Positions 46,631 to 56,525 of a DNA stretch of 64,000 bases are shown here, in pieces. Position 1 is the stretch's first letter. Every line of letters begins with the position of its first letter. Origin of the DNA: Halobacteriovoraceae bacterium (lineage in GTDB: Bacteria; Bdellovibrionota; Bacteriovoracia; Bacteriovoracales; Bacteriovoracaceae); assembly GCA_002712005.1 (NCBI GenBank), contig PASP01000004.1, forward strand, positions 95,302 through 159,301, given 5' to 3'. The position numbers and the translations under genes were made by a program. A model generated the notes under the pieces. It was not told the origin of the DNA, searched no databases, and saw only the letters and a list, made by a program, of their open reading frames with translations.

Positions 46631-47481
46631 GATCGACATTTCTACAAAACTTTAGACTCTTTTCTCAAAATAGAGGGGCGCTGATAGGACTGCTATTTAT
46701 CCTCTTCTTTACCCTCCTTGCTCTACTAGCCCCTTGGTTGGCACCGAAAGATCCCAATACTCTATATGTGGAGCACTTAAGAGAAGCTCCCTTTCATCCT
46801 TCTTTTCTACTTGGAACAGATGATCTCGGAAGAGATTATTTATCGAGATTAATTTACGGAGCTAGAATATCATTAGGAACCGGTATTCTTATCGTTCTCT
46901 TTTCCGGGACAGTCGGTACTATCTTAGGACTTTTAGGTGGTTTCTATGGAAAGAAAATAGACTGGGCCGTAATGAGACTCGTCGATATTCTTATGGCCTT
47001 TCCCAGTATACTTTTGGCCATGGCCGTCGTTTCCATTCTAGGTCCAGGACTTCTCAATGCCATCATTGCCGTCTCTATCGTTGCTTGTCCTCAATTTATA
47101 AAAATAGCACGGGCCAAGGCCATGATAGAAAAGAAGCAGACTTATATCATGGCCTCAAGAACATTCGGTGCGAGTTCGCCTCGGCTCATATTTAAAGAAA
47201 TCCTACCCAATTGCCTAGGGCCCCTACTTGTCCAGGCCAGTCTAGGAGTGAGTGATGGTATCTTAAATGTAGCAGCTCTTGGCTTTCTTGGATTAGGAGC
47301 ACAAGCTCCTACACCGGAATGGGGAATTATGTTAGCTGATGCTAGAGTCTTTATTATGAGCTCTCCTTTCTTAGTTACACTACCTGGTATTTGTATTCTT
47401 ATTCTTGTCCTCTCTTTTAATCTCTTCGGAGATGGACTTAGAGATATTATTGATCCCAAATTAAAGGCGAGGTCATCATGA
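46627..47481 (+). CDS. dppC: Peptide ABC transporter permease (DppC-like)
   Basis: 284 residues. LGTDDLGRDYLSRLIYGARISL is the N-terminal hallmark of the DppC/OppC class, and the coupling loop appears as MASRTFGASSPRLIFKEILPN. It forms the second half of the membrane channel with DppB. Starts and ends in 4-base overlaps. Confidence 0.94.
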   Translation: MRSTFLQNFRLFSQNRGALIGLLFILFFTLLALLAPWLAPKDPNTLYVEHLREAPFHPSFLLGTDDLGRDYLSRLIYGARISLGTGILIVLFSGTVGTILGLLGGFYGKKIDWAVMRLVDILMAFPSILLAMAVVSILGPGLLNAIIAVSIVACPQFIKIARAKAMIEKKQTYIMASRTFGASSPRLIFKEILPNCLGPLLVQASLGVSDGILNVAALGFLGLGAQAPTPEWGIMLADARVFIMSSPFLVTLPGICILILVLSFNLFGDGLRDIIDPKLKARSS

Positions 47482-48494
47482 GCCGTGAATCGCTTCTTTT
47501 AGATATAAAAGATCTCAATATCTTCTTTAAAAATAAAGGTCATAAAAAAGATACTCACGCTATAAGAGGGCTCGATCTTTCCTTAAAAGAAGGAGAGATT
47601 CTGGGAATTGTTGGTGAAAGTGGCTGTGGCAAGTCCCTCACCAATCTATGTATTATGGGTTTACTCCCCGATCAATCCTATGCCACTTGGGAGCAATTTA
47701 ATTGGCGAGGAAATCAATACTCAGAATTTAAGGAAAAGACTTGGAGAGGTTTAAGAGGATCTGAAATTGGTATGATTTTTCAAAATCCAATGAGTTCTTT
47801 AAATCCCACGTTGAGCCTCGAATATCAGTTTGAAGAAATATTCAAATTACATCGAAAAGACCTCTCAAAATCTCAAAGAAAGGCTGAGGCCATAAGTCTC
47901 TTAGAAAGAGTGGGTATCACTCAGGCCGAGAAAAGACTCAAAAGTTATCCTTTTGAATTATCGGGAGGAATGGCCCAAAGAGTGATGATTGCGACTGTTA
48001 TGGCCACCTCTCCCCGTCTTCTGATTGCCGATGAACCAACCACCGCACTAGATGTGACGATCCAAAACCAAGTTCTTGATCTCATTAAAGATCTTTCTCA
48101 AGAAAATAAAATGAGCGTAATATTTGTCACTCACGACCTTGCGGTTGTCTCCCATATGGCCGATAGAATAAATGTTATGTACGCTGGTGAAATTGTAGAG
48201 TCAGCCTCTTGCTCTACTCTCATTCAAAATCCAAGTCATCCCTATGCTCATGCCTTATTAAATTCTCTTCCTACAGAAGAAGCCATTATCCATAAGGCAC
48301 AACTCAAAAGTATTCCTGGGCAAGTTCCCTCTTTCAATCAACGCCCTGAAGGATGCTCATTTGCACCACGCTGTCCTTATCAAAAAGAAGATTGTAAGAG
48401 TTCTGAGTTTGAACAAATGGTAAAACATAAGAAAACACGCTGCCTCTATCCCCTTAACTCACTTCAATCAAAGGCGGGAGCATTACATGAATAA
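47478..48494 (+). CDS. dppD: Peptide ABC transporter ATP-binding protein (DppD-like)
   Basis: 338 residues with Walker [10 protein letters not shown]-loop [10 protein letters not shown], signature LSGGM, Walker B LLIADEPT and the switch His in FVTHD. The C-terminal oligopeptide-transporter extension has a Cys-rich [14 protein letters not shown] segment, which in related proteins binds an iron-sulphur cluster. It pairs with DppF. Overlaps the next gene by 8 bases. Confidence 0.94.
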   Translation: MSRESLLLDIKDLNIFFKNKGHKKDTHAIRGLDLSLKEGEILGIVGESGCGKSLTNLCIMGLLPDQSYATWEQFNWRGNQYSEFKEKTWRGLRGSEIGMIFQNPMSSLNPTLSLEYQFEEIFKLHRKDLSKSQRKAEAISLLERVGITQAEKRLKSYPFELSGGMAQRVMIATVMATSPRLLIADEPTTALDVTIQNQVLDLIKDLSQENKMSVIFVTHDLAVVSHMADRINVMYAGEIVESASCSTLIQNPSHPYAHALLNSLPTEEAIIHKAQLKSIPGQVPSFNQRPEGCSFAPRCPYQKEDCKSSEFEQMVKHKKTRCLYPLNSLQSKAGALHE

Positions 48495-49257
48495 GATCAT
48501 AGAAATTGATCAGCTCACAAAACGATATGAACTCTCTGGGGGAGATTATATTGATGCCTTAAAAGGAATTGATCTTCACTTAATCAAAGGTGAAACCTTA
48601 GGTCTGGTCGGAGAGAGTGGTTCAGGGAAATCTACCCTGGCCAAAATTCTAATGAAATTAGAAGCTTTAAACTCAGGCCGAATTCTCCTAAAAGAGAGAG
48701 ATTCTCAGCTCTATAAACCAAAAGAATATTTCTCTCACATTCAAATGGTTTTCCAAGATCCTTATAGTTCTCTCAACCCGAGGAAGACCATTTTTTCCAT
48801 TATTACAGAGCCCCTTGTGATCAACAAATCCTTAACTCAAGAGGAACTAAGAAGAATTGCAAAAGATAAAATCGAGCTCGTTGGACTTAATTCTCAGGTA
48901 TTAGAACGTTATCCTCACACTCTCTCAGGCGGTCAAAGGCAACGGGTAGGAATAGCCAGGGCCTTAACACTTGAGCCAGAAGTCCTCATCCTTGATGAAC
49001 CTATTTCAGCATTAGATGTTTCTATTCAAGCCGCGATTCTTAATCTACTCATAGACTTACAAAAGAAGCTAAACCTTACTTATCTCTTTATTGGTCACGA
49101 CCTCAATGTCATACGTTATATCGCTGATAGAGTTGCCGTTATGTATCTAGGAGAGATCGTAGAAATGGGCAGTACAGATGACATTTTTAAGAATACAAAA
49201 CATGAATATACAAAAAAGCTCATCAATTCTTCATTAGATTTGAAAAATGATAACTAA
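48487..49257 (+). CDS. dppF: Peptide ABC transporter ATP-binding protein (DppF-like)
   Basis: 256 residues with Walker A GESGSGKS, Q-loop FQDPYSSLNPR, signature LSGGQRQR, Walker B LILDEP and H-loop IGHD. It is shorter than many DppF proteins because the C-terminal Cys-rich extension is absent. It is the last gene of the operon and overlaps the convergent sensor kinase stop by 4 bases. It would hydrolyse ATP with DppD to drive peptide import. Confidence 0.93.
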   Translation: MNKIIEIDQLTKRYELSGGDYIDALKGIDLHLIKGETLGLVGESGSGKSTLAKILMKLEALNSGRILLKERDSQLYKPKEYFSHIQMVFQDPYSSLNPRKTIFSIITEPLVINKSLTQEELRRIAKDKIELVGLNSQVLERYPHTLSGGQRQRVGIARALTLEPEVLILDEPISALDVSIQAAILNLLIDLQKKLNLTYLFIGHDLNVIRYIADRVAVMYLGEIVEMGSTDDIFKNTKHEYTKKLINSSLDLKNDN

Positions 49258-50636
49258 GCAATTTCAGCGAGACATTCATGATGAATAGGAAGAGTTATTT
49301 TGAAAGTCGTATATTTCGAACCTTTAACAAACTCAAGCTTACCTTTATGGTCTTCTAAAATTGTCTTTGATATCGACAATCCTATTCCCGTTCCTTTACC
49401 TATAGGTTTAGTAGTAAAGAAAGGTGTCATTAGCTTATTGATGACTTCATCTGATAGTGCTGGACCTGAATCAATGACATGGATTTCCACATTATCGAGA
49501 TGAGATATAATTTCAACCCTCACCCATTTCTCATGATGATCTTTTAGGACATCTGAAGAATTATTAAGTAAGTTCAAAAGAACCTGCCCTATCTGATTCC
49601 TTTGGCCATATAGAGGTATTGAATCATCACCATGAATATCAAGTTTGATACCATTATGCTTAAAACGATCATTTGATAAATTAATCACATCATTTAAAGT
49701 TTCACTTAAGTAGAAGCTATCCCACGTCTTTGAATCTGACTTATGGGAAAGGTTTTTCATACTTTGTACAATCATAGAAATACGACTTACCGTTTCCTCA
49801 ATAAGCTTTGTCTTGGCCATGGCCCTTTCTTTATCAAAACGATCCCTCTTTAAATTAAGCCTCAATGAACTCGCTGCTCCTAAGATAATGGCCAGAGGAT
49901 TATTAATTTCATGGGCAATCGTTCCTGTCATTTCTTGGATCTCCCCAATTCGAGACAGGTGGATTCGATTTTGTCTTTCTTCATCACTTCGTTTTTGTAA
50001 GATTCGAATTCTATAGAAAGCAAAAGTAAAGAAGCTTATAAAAAAGAAAATTGCTCCTAAAGTAATGAGTTTCAACATGAATCCCATATGATTAACATGA
50101 TCTTTAAAGTCTTTCTTGAGTACTTCACGAGTATCATAGACATTTTGCTCAATCCATTTAATAGCCGCGATGGCCGGGATATCGTTCATCTGTACAATTT
50201 TATCGACTTTCTTAATCTCTTCGCTGTTGTATTTATCTTTAATAGAGAGCAGATGATCGTAATATTGATTGATCGTATCTTCTATCACCTTTATTTTTTC
50301 AACATATTCTTGAGAGTCAGAATGATTAGCTTCAAGCTCTAATAATGTCTTTTGAATTTCATGGTGATTCTTAACAGCTTCATTGAAATAAAACTCATCT
50401 CTTCTTAAGAGATAATTCTTATAGTGATGAATAAAAGCTCCATAACCCATTTGAAGAGACAATTTATTTAAGAGAGTTTGTTCATCATAGCCATGAGAAC
50501 TTCTTTTAGAGAAGCCTTGAGTCTTATCAAGATCCATTGAGAAATTGAGATACATCAAGCTCGTTATCCCAATATAGAACGCCATGGAAAAGAAATAAAT
50601 AAAAGAAAATTTCTTTTTAATACTTTGAGAAGTCAT
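49254..50636 (-). CDS. Sensor histidine kinase with periplasmic helical sensor domain
   Basis: 460 residues. Membrane helices at about 11-31 and 187-208 flank a 155-residue helical periplasmic domain like the four-helix bundles of chemoreceptors. The HisKA domain has H242 in TIAHEINNPLAI, and the HATPase domain has VLLNLLNNSSD, DSGPALS and GKGTGIGLSIS. No receiver or response regulator is attached or adjacent. The TCAA-N16-TCCGATAG element upstream hints at FliA-type control. The ATG has GGAG 4 bases upstream. Signal unknown. Confidence 0.9.
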   Translation of the reverse strand: MTSQSIKKKFSFIYFFSMAFYIGITSLMYLNFSMDLDKTQGFSKRSSHGYDEQTLLNKLSLQMGYGAFIHHYKNYLLRRDEFYFNEAVKNHHEIQKTLLELEANHSDSQEYVEKIKVIEDTINQYYDHLLSIKDKYNSEEIKKVDKIVQMNDIPAIAAIKWIEQNVYDTREVLKKDFKDHVNHMGFMLKLITLGAIFFFISFFTFAFYRIRILQKRSDEERQNRIHLSRIGEIQEMTGTIAHEINNPLAIILGAASSLRLNLKRDRFDKERAMAKTKLIEETVSRISMIVQSMKNLSHKSDSKTWDSFYLSETLNDVINLSNDRFKHNGIKLDIHGDDSIPLYGQRNQIGQVLLNLLNNSSDVLKDHHEKWVRVEIISHLDNVEIHVIDSGPALSDEVINKLMTPFFTTKPIGKGTGIGLSISKTILEDHKGKLEFVKGSKYTTFKITLPIHHECLAEIA

Positions 50637-50641
50637 AAATC

Positions 50642-50668
50642 TCCGATAAATTCATAAGCTCTATCGGA
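50642..50668. repeat. Inverted repeat spanning the leader of the sensor kinase gene
   Basis: TCCGATA (50642-50648) and TATCGGA (50662-50668) are perfect inverted 7-mers separated by 13 bases. The right arm is part of the FliA-like -10 element of the kinase gene. It may be an operator or an RNA hairpin in the leader. Confidence 0.35.
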
Positions 50669-50688
50669 TTAATAGAGGACAATCTTGA
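50661..50688 (-). promoter_or_regulatory. FliA-like promoter of the sensor kinase gene
   Basis: On the minus strand TCAA (complement of 50685-50688), 16 bases, then TCCGATAG (complement of 50661-50668). Three of four -35 and six of eight -10 positions match FliA. Spacing equals that before the giant lipoproteins. The leader to the ATG would be about 18 bases. Confidence 0.4.
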
Positions 50689-50729
50689 GTCAAGAAATCA
50701 ACTTTCACTATCGTAAACAGCTGAATTTA

Positions 50730-51812
50730 CTAATCGATTTCAAATTTTGAAGGAACCCTCATCATTTGCTCTATAACTTCTTTTGCATTGGCCCCTTCAT
50801 AGAGAACTTTATAGACTCCTTGAAAAATACGGGCCCTAATTTTATATTTTTCAGCAAGATGATAGGCGGCCTTAGCTGTTTTATAACCTTCGACTACAGT
50901 TCGCTGCCCTTGAATGATTTCTTCTGGACTTCTTCCCTTTGCTATTTCTAAACCGAAGGTTTTATTACGAGATAGGCCACCAGTAGTTGTTAAGATAAGA
51001 TCTCCCATTCCTGATAATCCATAGAACGTTTCTGAACGAGCACTAAAGACACGCCCAAATCTCAACATTTCGGCAATTGCTCTGGTAATCATGGCCGCTC
51101 TTGTATTGTGATTGTAACCAAGACCTTCGATGATCCCACCTGCAATTGCAATCACGTTTTTTAAAGCTCCACCTAAGAGAACACCTTTTACATCATAGCT
51201 TCCTAGGCATTTGAAAAAGGGAGCTTCCAACATTTGAGTAACTTGAACAATGACATCTCTATCTCTCCCGGCCAAAGTGGCAAGGGTGATTTGTTCCATC
51301 ATAATTTCTTTCGCAAAACTTGGTCCAGATAAGAAGGTAAAGAGCTCTCTATATTTATTAAAGAGCTCATAGAAGAGATCATCCGCCATTTCTAATGTAT
51401 CAGGATCAATCCCTTTTGATAGGGAAACCAGAGGTACACCATCTTCAAAGTATCGAGTAAAGCGAACATAATTTTCTTCATAGAATTGAGTTATACCAGC
51501 TGTTGGTAAACCACTGACAATCAGTTGATAATCTTCTTGTCCGTGAGCATCGCCCTCTTCCCAATCAAGGGCCGGATAGAGATTCTCGGGAATAGGAAGA
51601 CCTGGAAGATAGACCGAGTTTTCACCCTTTAAAATAGCATCGTAAACATCTTTAGAGCGAACTTTTAAGACAACAGACTCAAAGTTTTGGGCCAAGACAG
51701 TGGCCACTGACGTACCAAAAGCACCAGCACCAACAACGAGGGCCTTCTTATACTTTTTCGGTTCCCCCTCTTGGTTTTCATTTGCCTTATTTGTATTCTT
51801 TGTTTTAGCCAT
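50730..51812 (-). CDS. gpsA: Glycerol-3-phosphate dehydrogenase [NAD(P)+]
   Basis: 360 residues. The NAD-binding loop GAGAFGTSVATVL follows an unusual hydrophilic N-terminal extension of about 20 residues rich in Asn, Lys and Glu. FLSGPSFAKEI, LGGALKNVIAIAGG with the catalytic Lys, and TFYGLSGMGDLILT are typical. The enzyme makes sn-glycerol 3-phosphate for phospholipids in the cytoplasm. The start is supported by AAGGAGG upstream, so the extension appears real. Last gene of the kds-pyrG operon direction. Confidence 0.94.
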   Translation of the reverse strand: MAKTKNTNKANENQEGEPKKYKKALVVGAGAFGTSVATVLAQNFESVVLKVRSKDVYDAILKGENSVYLPGLPIPENLYPALDWEEGDAHGQEDYQLIVSGLPTAGITQFYEENYVRFTRYFEDGVPLVSLSKGIDPDTLEMADDLFYELFNKYRELFTFLSGPSFAKEIMMEQITLATLAGRDRDVIVQVTQMLEAPFFKCLGSYDVKGVLLGGALKNVIAIAGGIIEGLGYNHNTRAAMITRAIAEMLRFGRVFSARSETFYGLSGMGDLILTTTGGLSRNKTFGLEIAKGRSPEEIIQGQRTVVEGYKTAKAAYHLAEKYKIRARIFQGVYKVLYEGANAKEVIEQMMRVPSKFEID

Positions 51813-51861
51813 TTCTAGTCCTCCTTACTTCCTTGTCGTGACTAGTGAACTCAATTGATCA

Positions 51862-52137
51862 TTAAAGAGAAATAACCCCATCTATTACAGAAACTGACTC
51901 GTAAACTTTTATGACATCATCTGGCTTATTCATGACTTTTTTAACTGTAACCGAGATGTAATTACCTTTAGCACTTGGTTTAGTTGTTAGCTTTTCTTCA
52001 CCAGGAAATAAACCTAAAATTTCTGAAAGTTTCGCCGTAGGTACAATAAATTTAAAAGTATAGAGAGAGGGCCAATGCTCTTCTGTTCTTAGCAGTTCCC
52101 TCATCTTATCTAATTTACTCGTATCCATTTTCTTCAT
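51862..52137 (-). CDS. DUF493 (YbeD-like) family protein
   Basis: 91 residues. WPSLYTFKFIVPTAKL and a late KGNYISVTVKKVMNKPDDVIKVYESV fit the small alpha-beta DUF493/YbeD family, which has an ACT-like fold. Function is unknown; in enterobacteria ybeD sits by lipoate genes. Here it lies between kdsC and gpsA, 28 bases from kdsC, so it is probably in the same transcript. Confidence 0.8.
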   Translation of the reverse strand: MKKMDTSKLDKMRELLRTEEHWPSLYTFKFIVPTAKLSEILGLFPGEEKLTTKPSAKGNYISVTVKKVMNKPDDVIKVYESVSVIDGVISL

Positions 52138-52165
52138 AATTTATTCACTTTTTTCATTTAAATAT

Positions 52166-52717
52166 TTAAGAATCAAAGTCAGGAATCTCTGGAAAAATAC
52201 CACAGGCATAGCGAAGAAGATCGATAACTTCTCTAGCAGCTCCTCTTCCACCTTCAATTTGAGTGACGTAATCGACCACTTCTTTCACATCCACACAAGC
52301 TTCTGGAACAGTTGCAGAAAATCCCGCCTTCTTTAGCAAGGGCATATCAAAATGCTCATCTCCCATGTAGAGAATTTCTTCAGCTTTAAATCCTTCATCC
52401 ATTAACTCGAGAAAAGCAGTTCTCTTATCTTCAGAGCCCTGATAGATAAAATCTAAGCCTAAGTTTTCTTTGAAACGTTTTCTTAGCCCAGAACTATTTC
52501 CACCAGTGATAACACCCACTTTATAGCCTGCTCTTTGAAGAACCTTCATTCCATATCCATCTCGAATATTGAAGTAACGATTCCAACCCACTTCTTCTCC
52601 ACCCCACCAAACTCTTCCATCAGTGAGGATTCCATCCACATCAAAAGCACAAACTTTGATCTTAGAGAGCTTATCTTTAAATTCTTGCGACTTTAGCTTT
52701 AGATCTATTTTTTCCAT
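52166..52717 (-). CDS. kdsC: 3-deoxy-D-manno-octulosonate 8-phosphate phosphatase
   Basis: 183 residues, a small HAD hydrolase with nucleophile D26 and acid/base D28 in FDVDGILTDG, GVITGGNSSG as the second motif, K in SEDKRTAF, and GDEHFDMPLL as the late acidic motif. The GRGAAREVIDLL end is typical of KdsC. It frees Kdo from Kdo-8-phosphate. Start and kdsA stop share one base. Confidence 0.92.
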   Translation of the reverse strand: MEKIDLKLKSQEFKDKLSKIKVCAFDVDGILTDGRVWWGGEEVGWNRYFNIRDGYGMKVLQRAGYKVGVITGGNSSGLRKRFKENLGLDFIYQGSEDKRTAFLELMDEGFKAEEILYMGDEHFDMPLLKKAGFSATVPEACVDVKEVVDYVTQIEGGRGAAREVIDLLRYACGIFPEIPDFDS

Positions 52718-53508
52718 TAAAGGGCCTCTTTAATTTTGAGAAGGGACTCTACAATAGAACCAACTTTAGTAAGCTCTAAAGAAGTAGATGCATCGCTAAG
52801 GGCCTTTTCTGGATTAGGATGACACTCCATAAAAACTCCATCAGCTCCCGCCGCAACAGCGGCACGTGCTAGGACGAGAATCTGCTCTCTCTTTCCACCC
52901 GTTTTATTTCCTAGGCCACCCGGTCTTTGTACACAATGAGTAGCATCATGAATTGTTTTTACGCCAAAAGACTTCATAATGGAAAAAGACGCCATATCTA
53001 CAATGAGATTATTATCCCCAAAAGAAGTACCTCTTTCCGTAAGAAGGATTTGATCCTTTGATATAAAGTTTTCAGCCTTTTCTACAATATTCTTAGTCTC
53101 TTCAGGGCTGAGGAATTGTCCCTTTTTGATTTTCAAAGTTCCGTTATACTTCTTACAAGCTTCAGCACCTGCAATAATCATATCAGTCTGACGACAAAGA
53201 AACGCAGGGATTTGCAGAACATTACAAACAGAGGCGACCTCTTCAGCTTGTTCTGGCAAGTGAAAATCTGTAATCACTGGCAATCCAGTCTTGGCCTTAA
53301 CGGCTTCCATAATCTTAAGACCCTTCTCTATTCCAGGTCCACGATAGGAGTTAATACTAGTACGATTGGCCTTATCAAACGACCCCTTAAATGTTAATTT
53401 TACTTTGTCTCCAAAGGGCTTGAGTTGTTCTTGTAAAGATTGAGCAATTTCTAGCGCCAATTCTTCACTTTCTAAAACACAAGGACCACTAAAAATCATA
53501 AAACTCAT
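52717..53508 (-). CDS. kdsA: 3-deoxy-8-phosphooctulonate synthase
   Basis: 263 residues. It condenses PEP and arabinose 5-phosphate to Kdo-8-phosphate. [74 protein letters not shown] and MECHPNP are the conserved segments. The Cys of IVSGPC in metal-dependent enzymes is present as FSGPC. Starts 4 bases inside pyrG. Confidence 0.95.
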   Translation of the reverse strand: MSFMIFSGPCVLESEELALEIAQSLQEQLKPFGDKVKLTFKGSFDKANRTSINSYRGPGIEKGLKIMEAVKAKTGLPVITDFHLPEQAEEVASVCNVLQIPAFLCRQTDMIIAGAEACKKYNGTLKIKKGQFLSPEETKNIVEKAENFISKDQILLTERGTSFGDNNLIVDMASFSIMKSFGVKTIHDATHCVQRPGGLGNKTGGKREQILVLARAAVAAGADGVFMECHPNPEKALSDASTSLELTKVGSIVESLLKIKEAL

Positions 53509-55127
53509 ACTAAACTCCCAGCTGCTTCAATAAAGGTTTTAAAAATAGGGTGAGGTGAAAAAGGCTTCGATTTAAATTCCGGATGATATTGGCAAGCAAT
53601 AAAGTAGGGATGATTTTCTAACTCTATAACCTCAACGAGATTTAGCTCTTTATTAACACCAGATATGACCATTCCCGTTTTCTTTAACTGTTCTACATAT
53701 TCATTATTCACTTCTAGTCTGTGGCGGTGACGTTCACTTATGTCTGACTCTCCATAAACTTTATGGGCCAAGGTTCCACTTTCGAGATGACAATCATAAG
53801 CACCAAGTCTCATGGTTCCTCCCTTAGCACCACCTTCACTCTGTCCTTTCATATAGTGAATGACCGGCTCACCTTGAGAAGAAAACTCCTGACTTGTAGC
53901 TTCTTTAATTCCCGAAACATGGCGAGCGTATTCAATCATCGCTAACTGCATACCAAGACAAATTCCAAAGAATGGTATTCCCTTTTCACGAGCGTAACGG
54001 ATGGCCTGAATCTTTCCTTCAGTTCCTCTTTCTCCAAATCCACCCGGTACGAGAATTCCCTGAATTCCTCCTAAGATTTCACTCTTATCTTTAGCCGCTT
54101 CAATTTCCTCCGCATCAATATAGACCGGTTGAATTTGCAACTGATTGGCCAAAGCTCCATGAGTAAGAGCTTCATCTAGAGATTTGTAGGATTCTATTAA
54201 TTCAGTATACTTTCCGACGATTCCAATTTTTACTTTCTTAAGAGGGTTATCAAAGTTGTATACAACTTTTTCTATGTCTTTAATATTTGGAGCAGAAGTC
54301 CACATCCCCAGAAGCTCGGTAATTTTCTCATCAAGTCCCTGTCTATGAAAACTCGAAGGTACTTTGTAAATAGAGTCGAGGTCAATCGAGCTGAAAACGT
54401 GATTTCTTTGCACATTACAGAATTGAGAAATCTTATCGATGATTGAAGGTTCAATATCACGATCACTGCGACAAATGATAAGATTTGGAGTTAGTCCAAT
54501 AGAGCGCAATTCTTTTACAGAGTGTTGTGCTGGCTTTGATTTAAGTTCACCAGCTGCAGAAAGATAGGGAATTAAAACTAAATGGACTAACAGAACATTC
54601 TCTTGTCCCACGTCTTGAGCAAATTGACGAATGGCCTCCATAAAAGGAAGCGACTCGATATCCCCTACTGTTCCACCGATTTCCCCTAATAAGAGATCCG
54701 CGCCTTCGGCAGCAATATGGATTCTTCTCTTAATCTCATCAGTGATATGAGGAACAACCTGAACCGTTTTACCAAGATACTTTCCTTCCCTCTCATTCTC
54801 AATCACTCGCATATAAACTTGGCCAGTAGTAAAGTTACTTTCTCTAGATAAAGTAAGAGAAGTAAATCTTTCGTAGTGACCTAAGTCTAAATCCGTTTCG
54901 GCTCCATCATCCGTAACAAATACTTCACCATGCTGCGTAGGACTCATGGTACCGGGATCAACATTGATATAGGGATCCATTTTCAACATATTAATCTTTA
55001 TGCCTCTACGTTCAAGTAAAGATGCAATGGCTGCAGAAGCCAGTCCTTTTCCAAGAGATGAAGAAACCCCACCTGTTATGAAAATAAATTTTTTGGAAGC
55101 TTTACGATTGACCATTGGTGTATTCAC
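53505..55127 (-). CDS. pyrG: CTP synthase
   Basis: 540 residues. N-terminal amidoligase domain: [48 protein letters not shown]-like segment and [13 protein letters not shown]-terminal class I glutaminase has the nucleophile in FFGICLGMQ and a late HPEF. It makes CTP from UTP, ATP and glutamine. CTP is the substrate of KdsB, whose gene overlaps by 4 bases, so the operon couples CTP supply to Kdo activation. Confidence 0.97.
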   Translation of the reverse strand: MNTPMVNRKASKKFIFITGGVSSSLGKGLASAAIASLLERRGIKINMLKMDPYINVDPGTMSPTQHGEVFVTDDGAETDLDLGHYERFTSLTLSRESNFTTGQVYMRVIENEREGKYLGKTVQVVPHITDEIKRRIHIAAEGADLLLGEIGGTVGDIESLPFMEAIRQFAQDVGQENVLLVHLVLIPYLSAAGELKSKPAQHSVKELRSIGLTPNLIICRSDRDIEPSIIDKISQFCNVQRNHVFSSIDLDSIYKVPSSFHRQGLDEKITELLGMWTSAPNIKDIEKVVYNFDNPLKKVKIGIVGKYTELIESYKSLDEALTHGALANQLQIQPVYIDAEEIEAAKDKSEILGGIQGILVPGGFGERGTEGKIQAIRYAREKGIPFFGICLGMQLAMIEYARHVSGIKEATSQEFSSQGEPVIHYMKGQSEGGAKGGTMRLGAYDCHLESGTLAHKVYGESDISERHRHRLEVNNEYVEQLKKTGMVISGVNKELNLVEVIELENHPYFIACQYHPEFKSKPFSPHPIFKTFIEAAGSLV

Positions 55128-55915
55128 TTGAGAACTCCTTCTACTCTTTCAATATCTTCTGGTGTATCAACACCAATTAATTCGTGATTAATAATTGTGG
55201 CACCAATTCTCATACCAGCACCTAGGGCCCTTAACTGCTCTAAACGCTCTATCTTTTCCAATTCTCCCTCATCCAAAGAGCAAAAATCTTCCAAAGATTG
55301 GGCTTTGTAGCAATAGACACCAATATGGAGATGCCAATTTTTTAAATCCTTCTCTTCACGAGCATAAGGCACTGGTGAACGTGAGAAATAAAGGCACTGC
55401 CCATCTTGAGCATTGTATACAGCTTTAACCCGGTTAGGATCTTTAAAGCCTGTAAAGTCATCCATCTTTCTTAGTAATGTTGTGATATGAAACTGCGGAT
55501 GACGTAAATGAAAGTCTAATAAATCGAGGAGATCTTCTCTTTGCAAGAGAGGCTCATCTCCTTGAACGTTGATAATAAATTCATATTCAGCCCCCGAAGT
55601 TTGAGCTGCATATTCTCTTTGATAAGCAAGAAAGATTCTCTCGGTACCACTTGGAACATCATCATCAACTCGGATAACTTTTCCACCGAAGCCGTTAACA
55701 TGATCTTCAATGCGATCATCATCAGTTACTACGGCCACATCAATCGCTAAATTCTTGATACTCTTTTGTTCTTTCAAAAGAGACGAAAGAGATGAGCAAG
55801 ACTTGTAAACTCTTTCGATCATACTTTGGCCGGCAATCATGGCCAAAGGCTTTCCTGGAAAGCGCGTTGAAGCATAGCGCGCAGGAATAAGGATTAAGGC
55901 CCGGGTTTCGGCCAT
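55124..55915 (-). CDS. kdsB: CMP-Kdo synthetase (3-deoxy-manno-octulosonate cytidylyltransferase)
   Basis: 263 residues. [21 protein letters not shown] is the nucleotide-binding start, and [25 protein letters not shown] and [12 protein letters not shown] complete the family signature. It activates Kdo with CTP for lipid A core assembly. The ATG at 55915 is chosen for the strong AGGAGG just upstream; the frame open to 55963 adds a hydrophobic stretch not found in the family. First gene of the operon. Confidence 0.95.
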   Translation of the reverse strand: MAETRALILIPARYASTRFPGKPLAMIAGQSMIERVYKSCSSLSSLLKEQKSIKNLAIDVAVVTDDDRIEDHVNGFGGKVIRVDDDVPSGTERIFLAYQREYAAQTSGAEYEFIINVQGDEPLLQREDLLDLLDFHLRHPQFHITTLLRKMDDFTGFKDPNRVKAVYNAQDGQCLYFSRSPVPYAREEKDLKNWHLHIGVYCYKAQSLEDFCSLDEGELEKIERLEQLRALGAGMRIGATIINHELIGVDTPEDIERVEGVLK

Positions 55916-55999
55916 GAAATGCCTCCTAAAAAAGAACGTATAAAGGAAAGAAATTACCATCAACCCATTGATTTGGCCAAGTTATGTTATTCTGACATT

Positions 56000-56416
56000 A
56001 TGAATAAAAACGATAAAAAACCGAGTAAAACCATAAGATTTAAGCGGTCATCTTTAAGAATAGGTTTAACTCTAGGAATTTTATTTTCAATCATGTATTT
56101 GGCTTCTTACGAAGCAACGAGTTATGCTGCCAGTGACTTAAGAAAAACTATCATTACCGACCCCTCCATATCTCGCCGCTGCGATGCTCTTATGAAACAG
56201 AGAAATCTTAAAGTAGAGCATAAGCAGAAAATCATGGACCTCCTGCAAAGAAACAAGCGGCTTATTTCAATAACGCCTCCCACAAGAAAAACAGTTATAG
56301 AATCCCTCAGACAAAACTTTAAAAGTCTTAGTCGAGAGCTGCGCCACACCCTTAATCAAATCCAACATAGAGAAGAGAGTATTATCCGTAAGGGATGCCC
56401 AGGAATTACCCTCTAA
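56000..56416 (+). CDS. Small single-pass membrane protein of unknown function
   Basis: 138 residues from the ATG at 56000. A basic N-terminus is followed by one hydrophobic segment (IGLTLGILFSIMYLASY, about residues 24-40), then a helical, basic region with two cysteines near residues 63 and 133. Upstream in-frame ATG 55919 is less likely as it overlaps the divergent kdsB start region. I do not recognise the family. It lies before the TolC-like gene. Confidence 0.5.
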   Translation: MNKNDKKPSKTIRFKRSSLRIGLTLGILFSIMYLASYEATSYAASDLRKTIITDPSISRRCDALMKQRNLKVEHKQKIMDLLQRNKRLISITPPTRKTVIESLRQNFKSLSRELRHTLNQIQHREESIIRKGCPGITL

Positions 56417-56525
56417 TCTAGAGAACAAAGTCCTCCTCATTTAATCAACAAATGATTTGTCCGACCCTTTTATTCGTTCTACAATTCTTGGGAACACACA
56501 CAACCAACAAACAAGGAATAAACTT

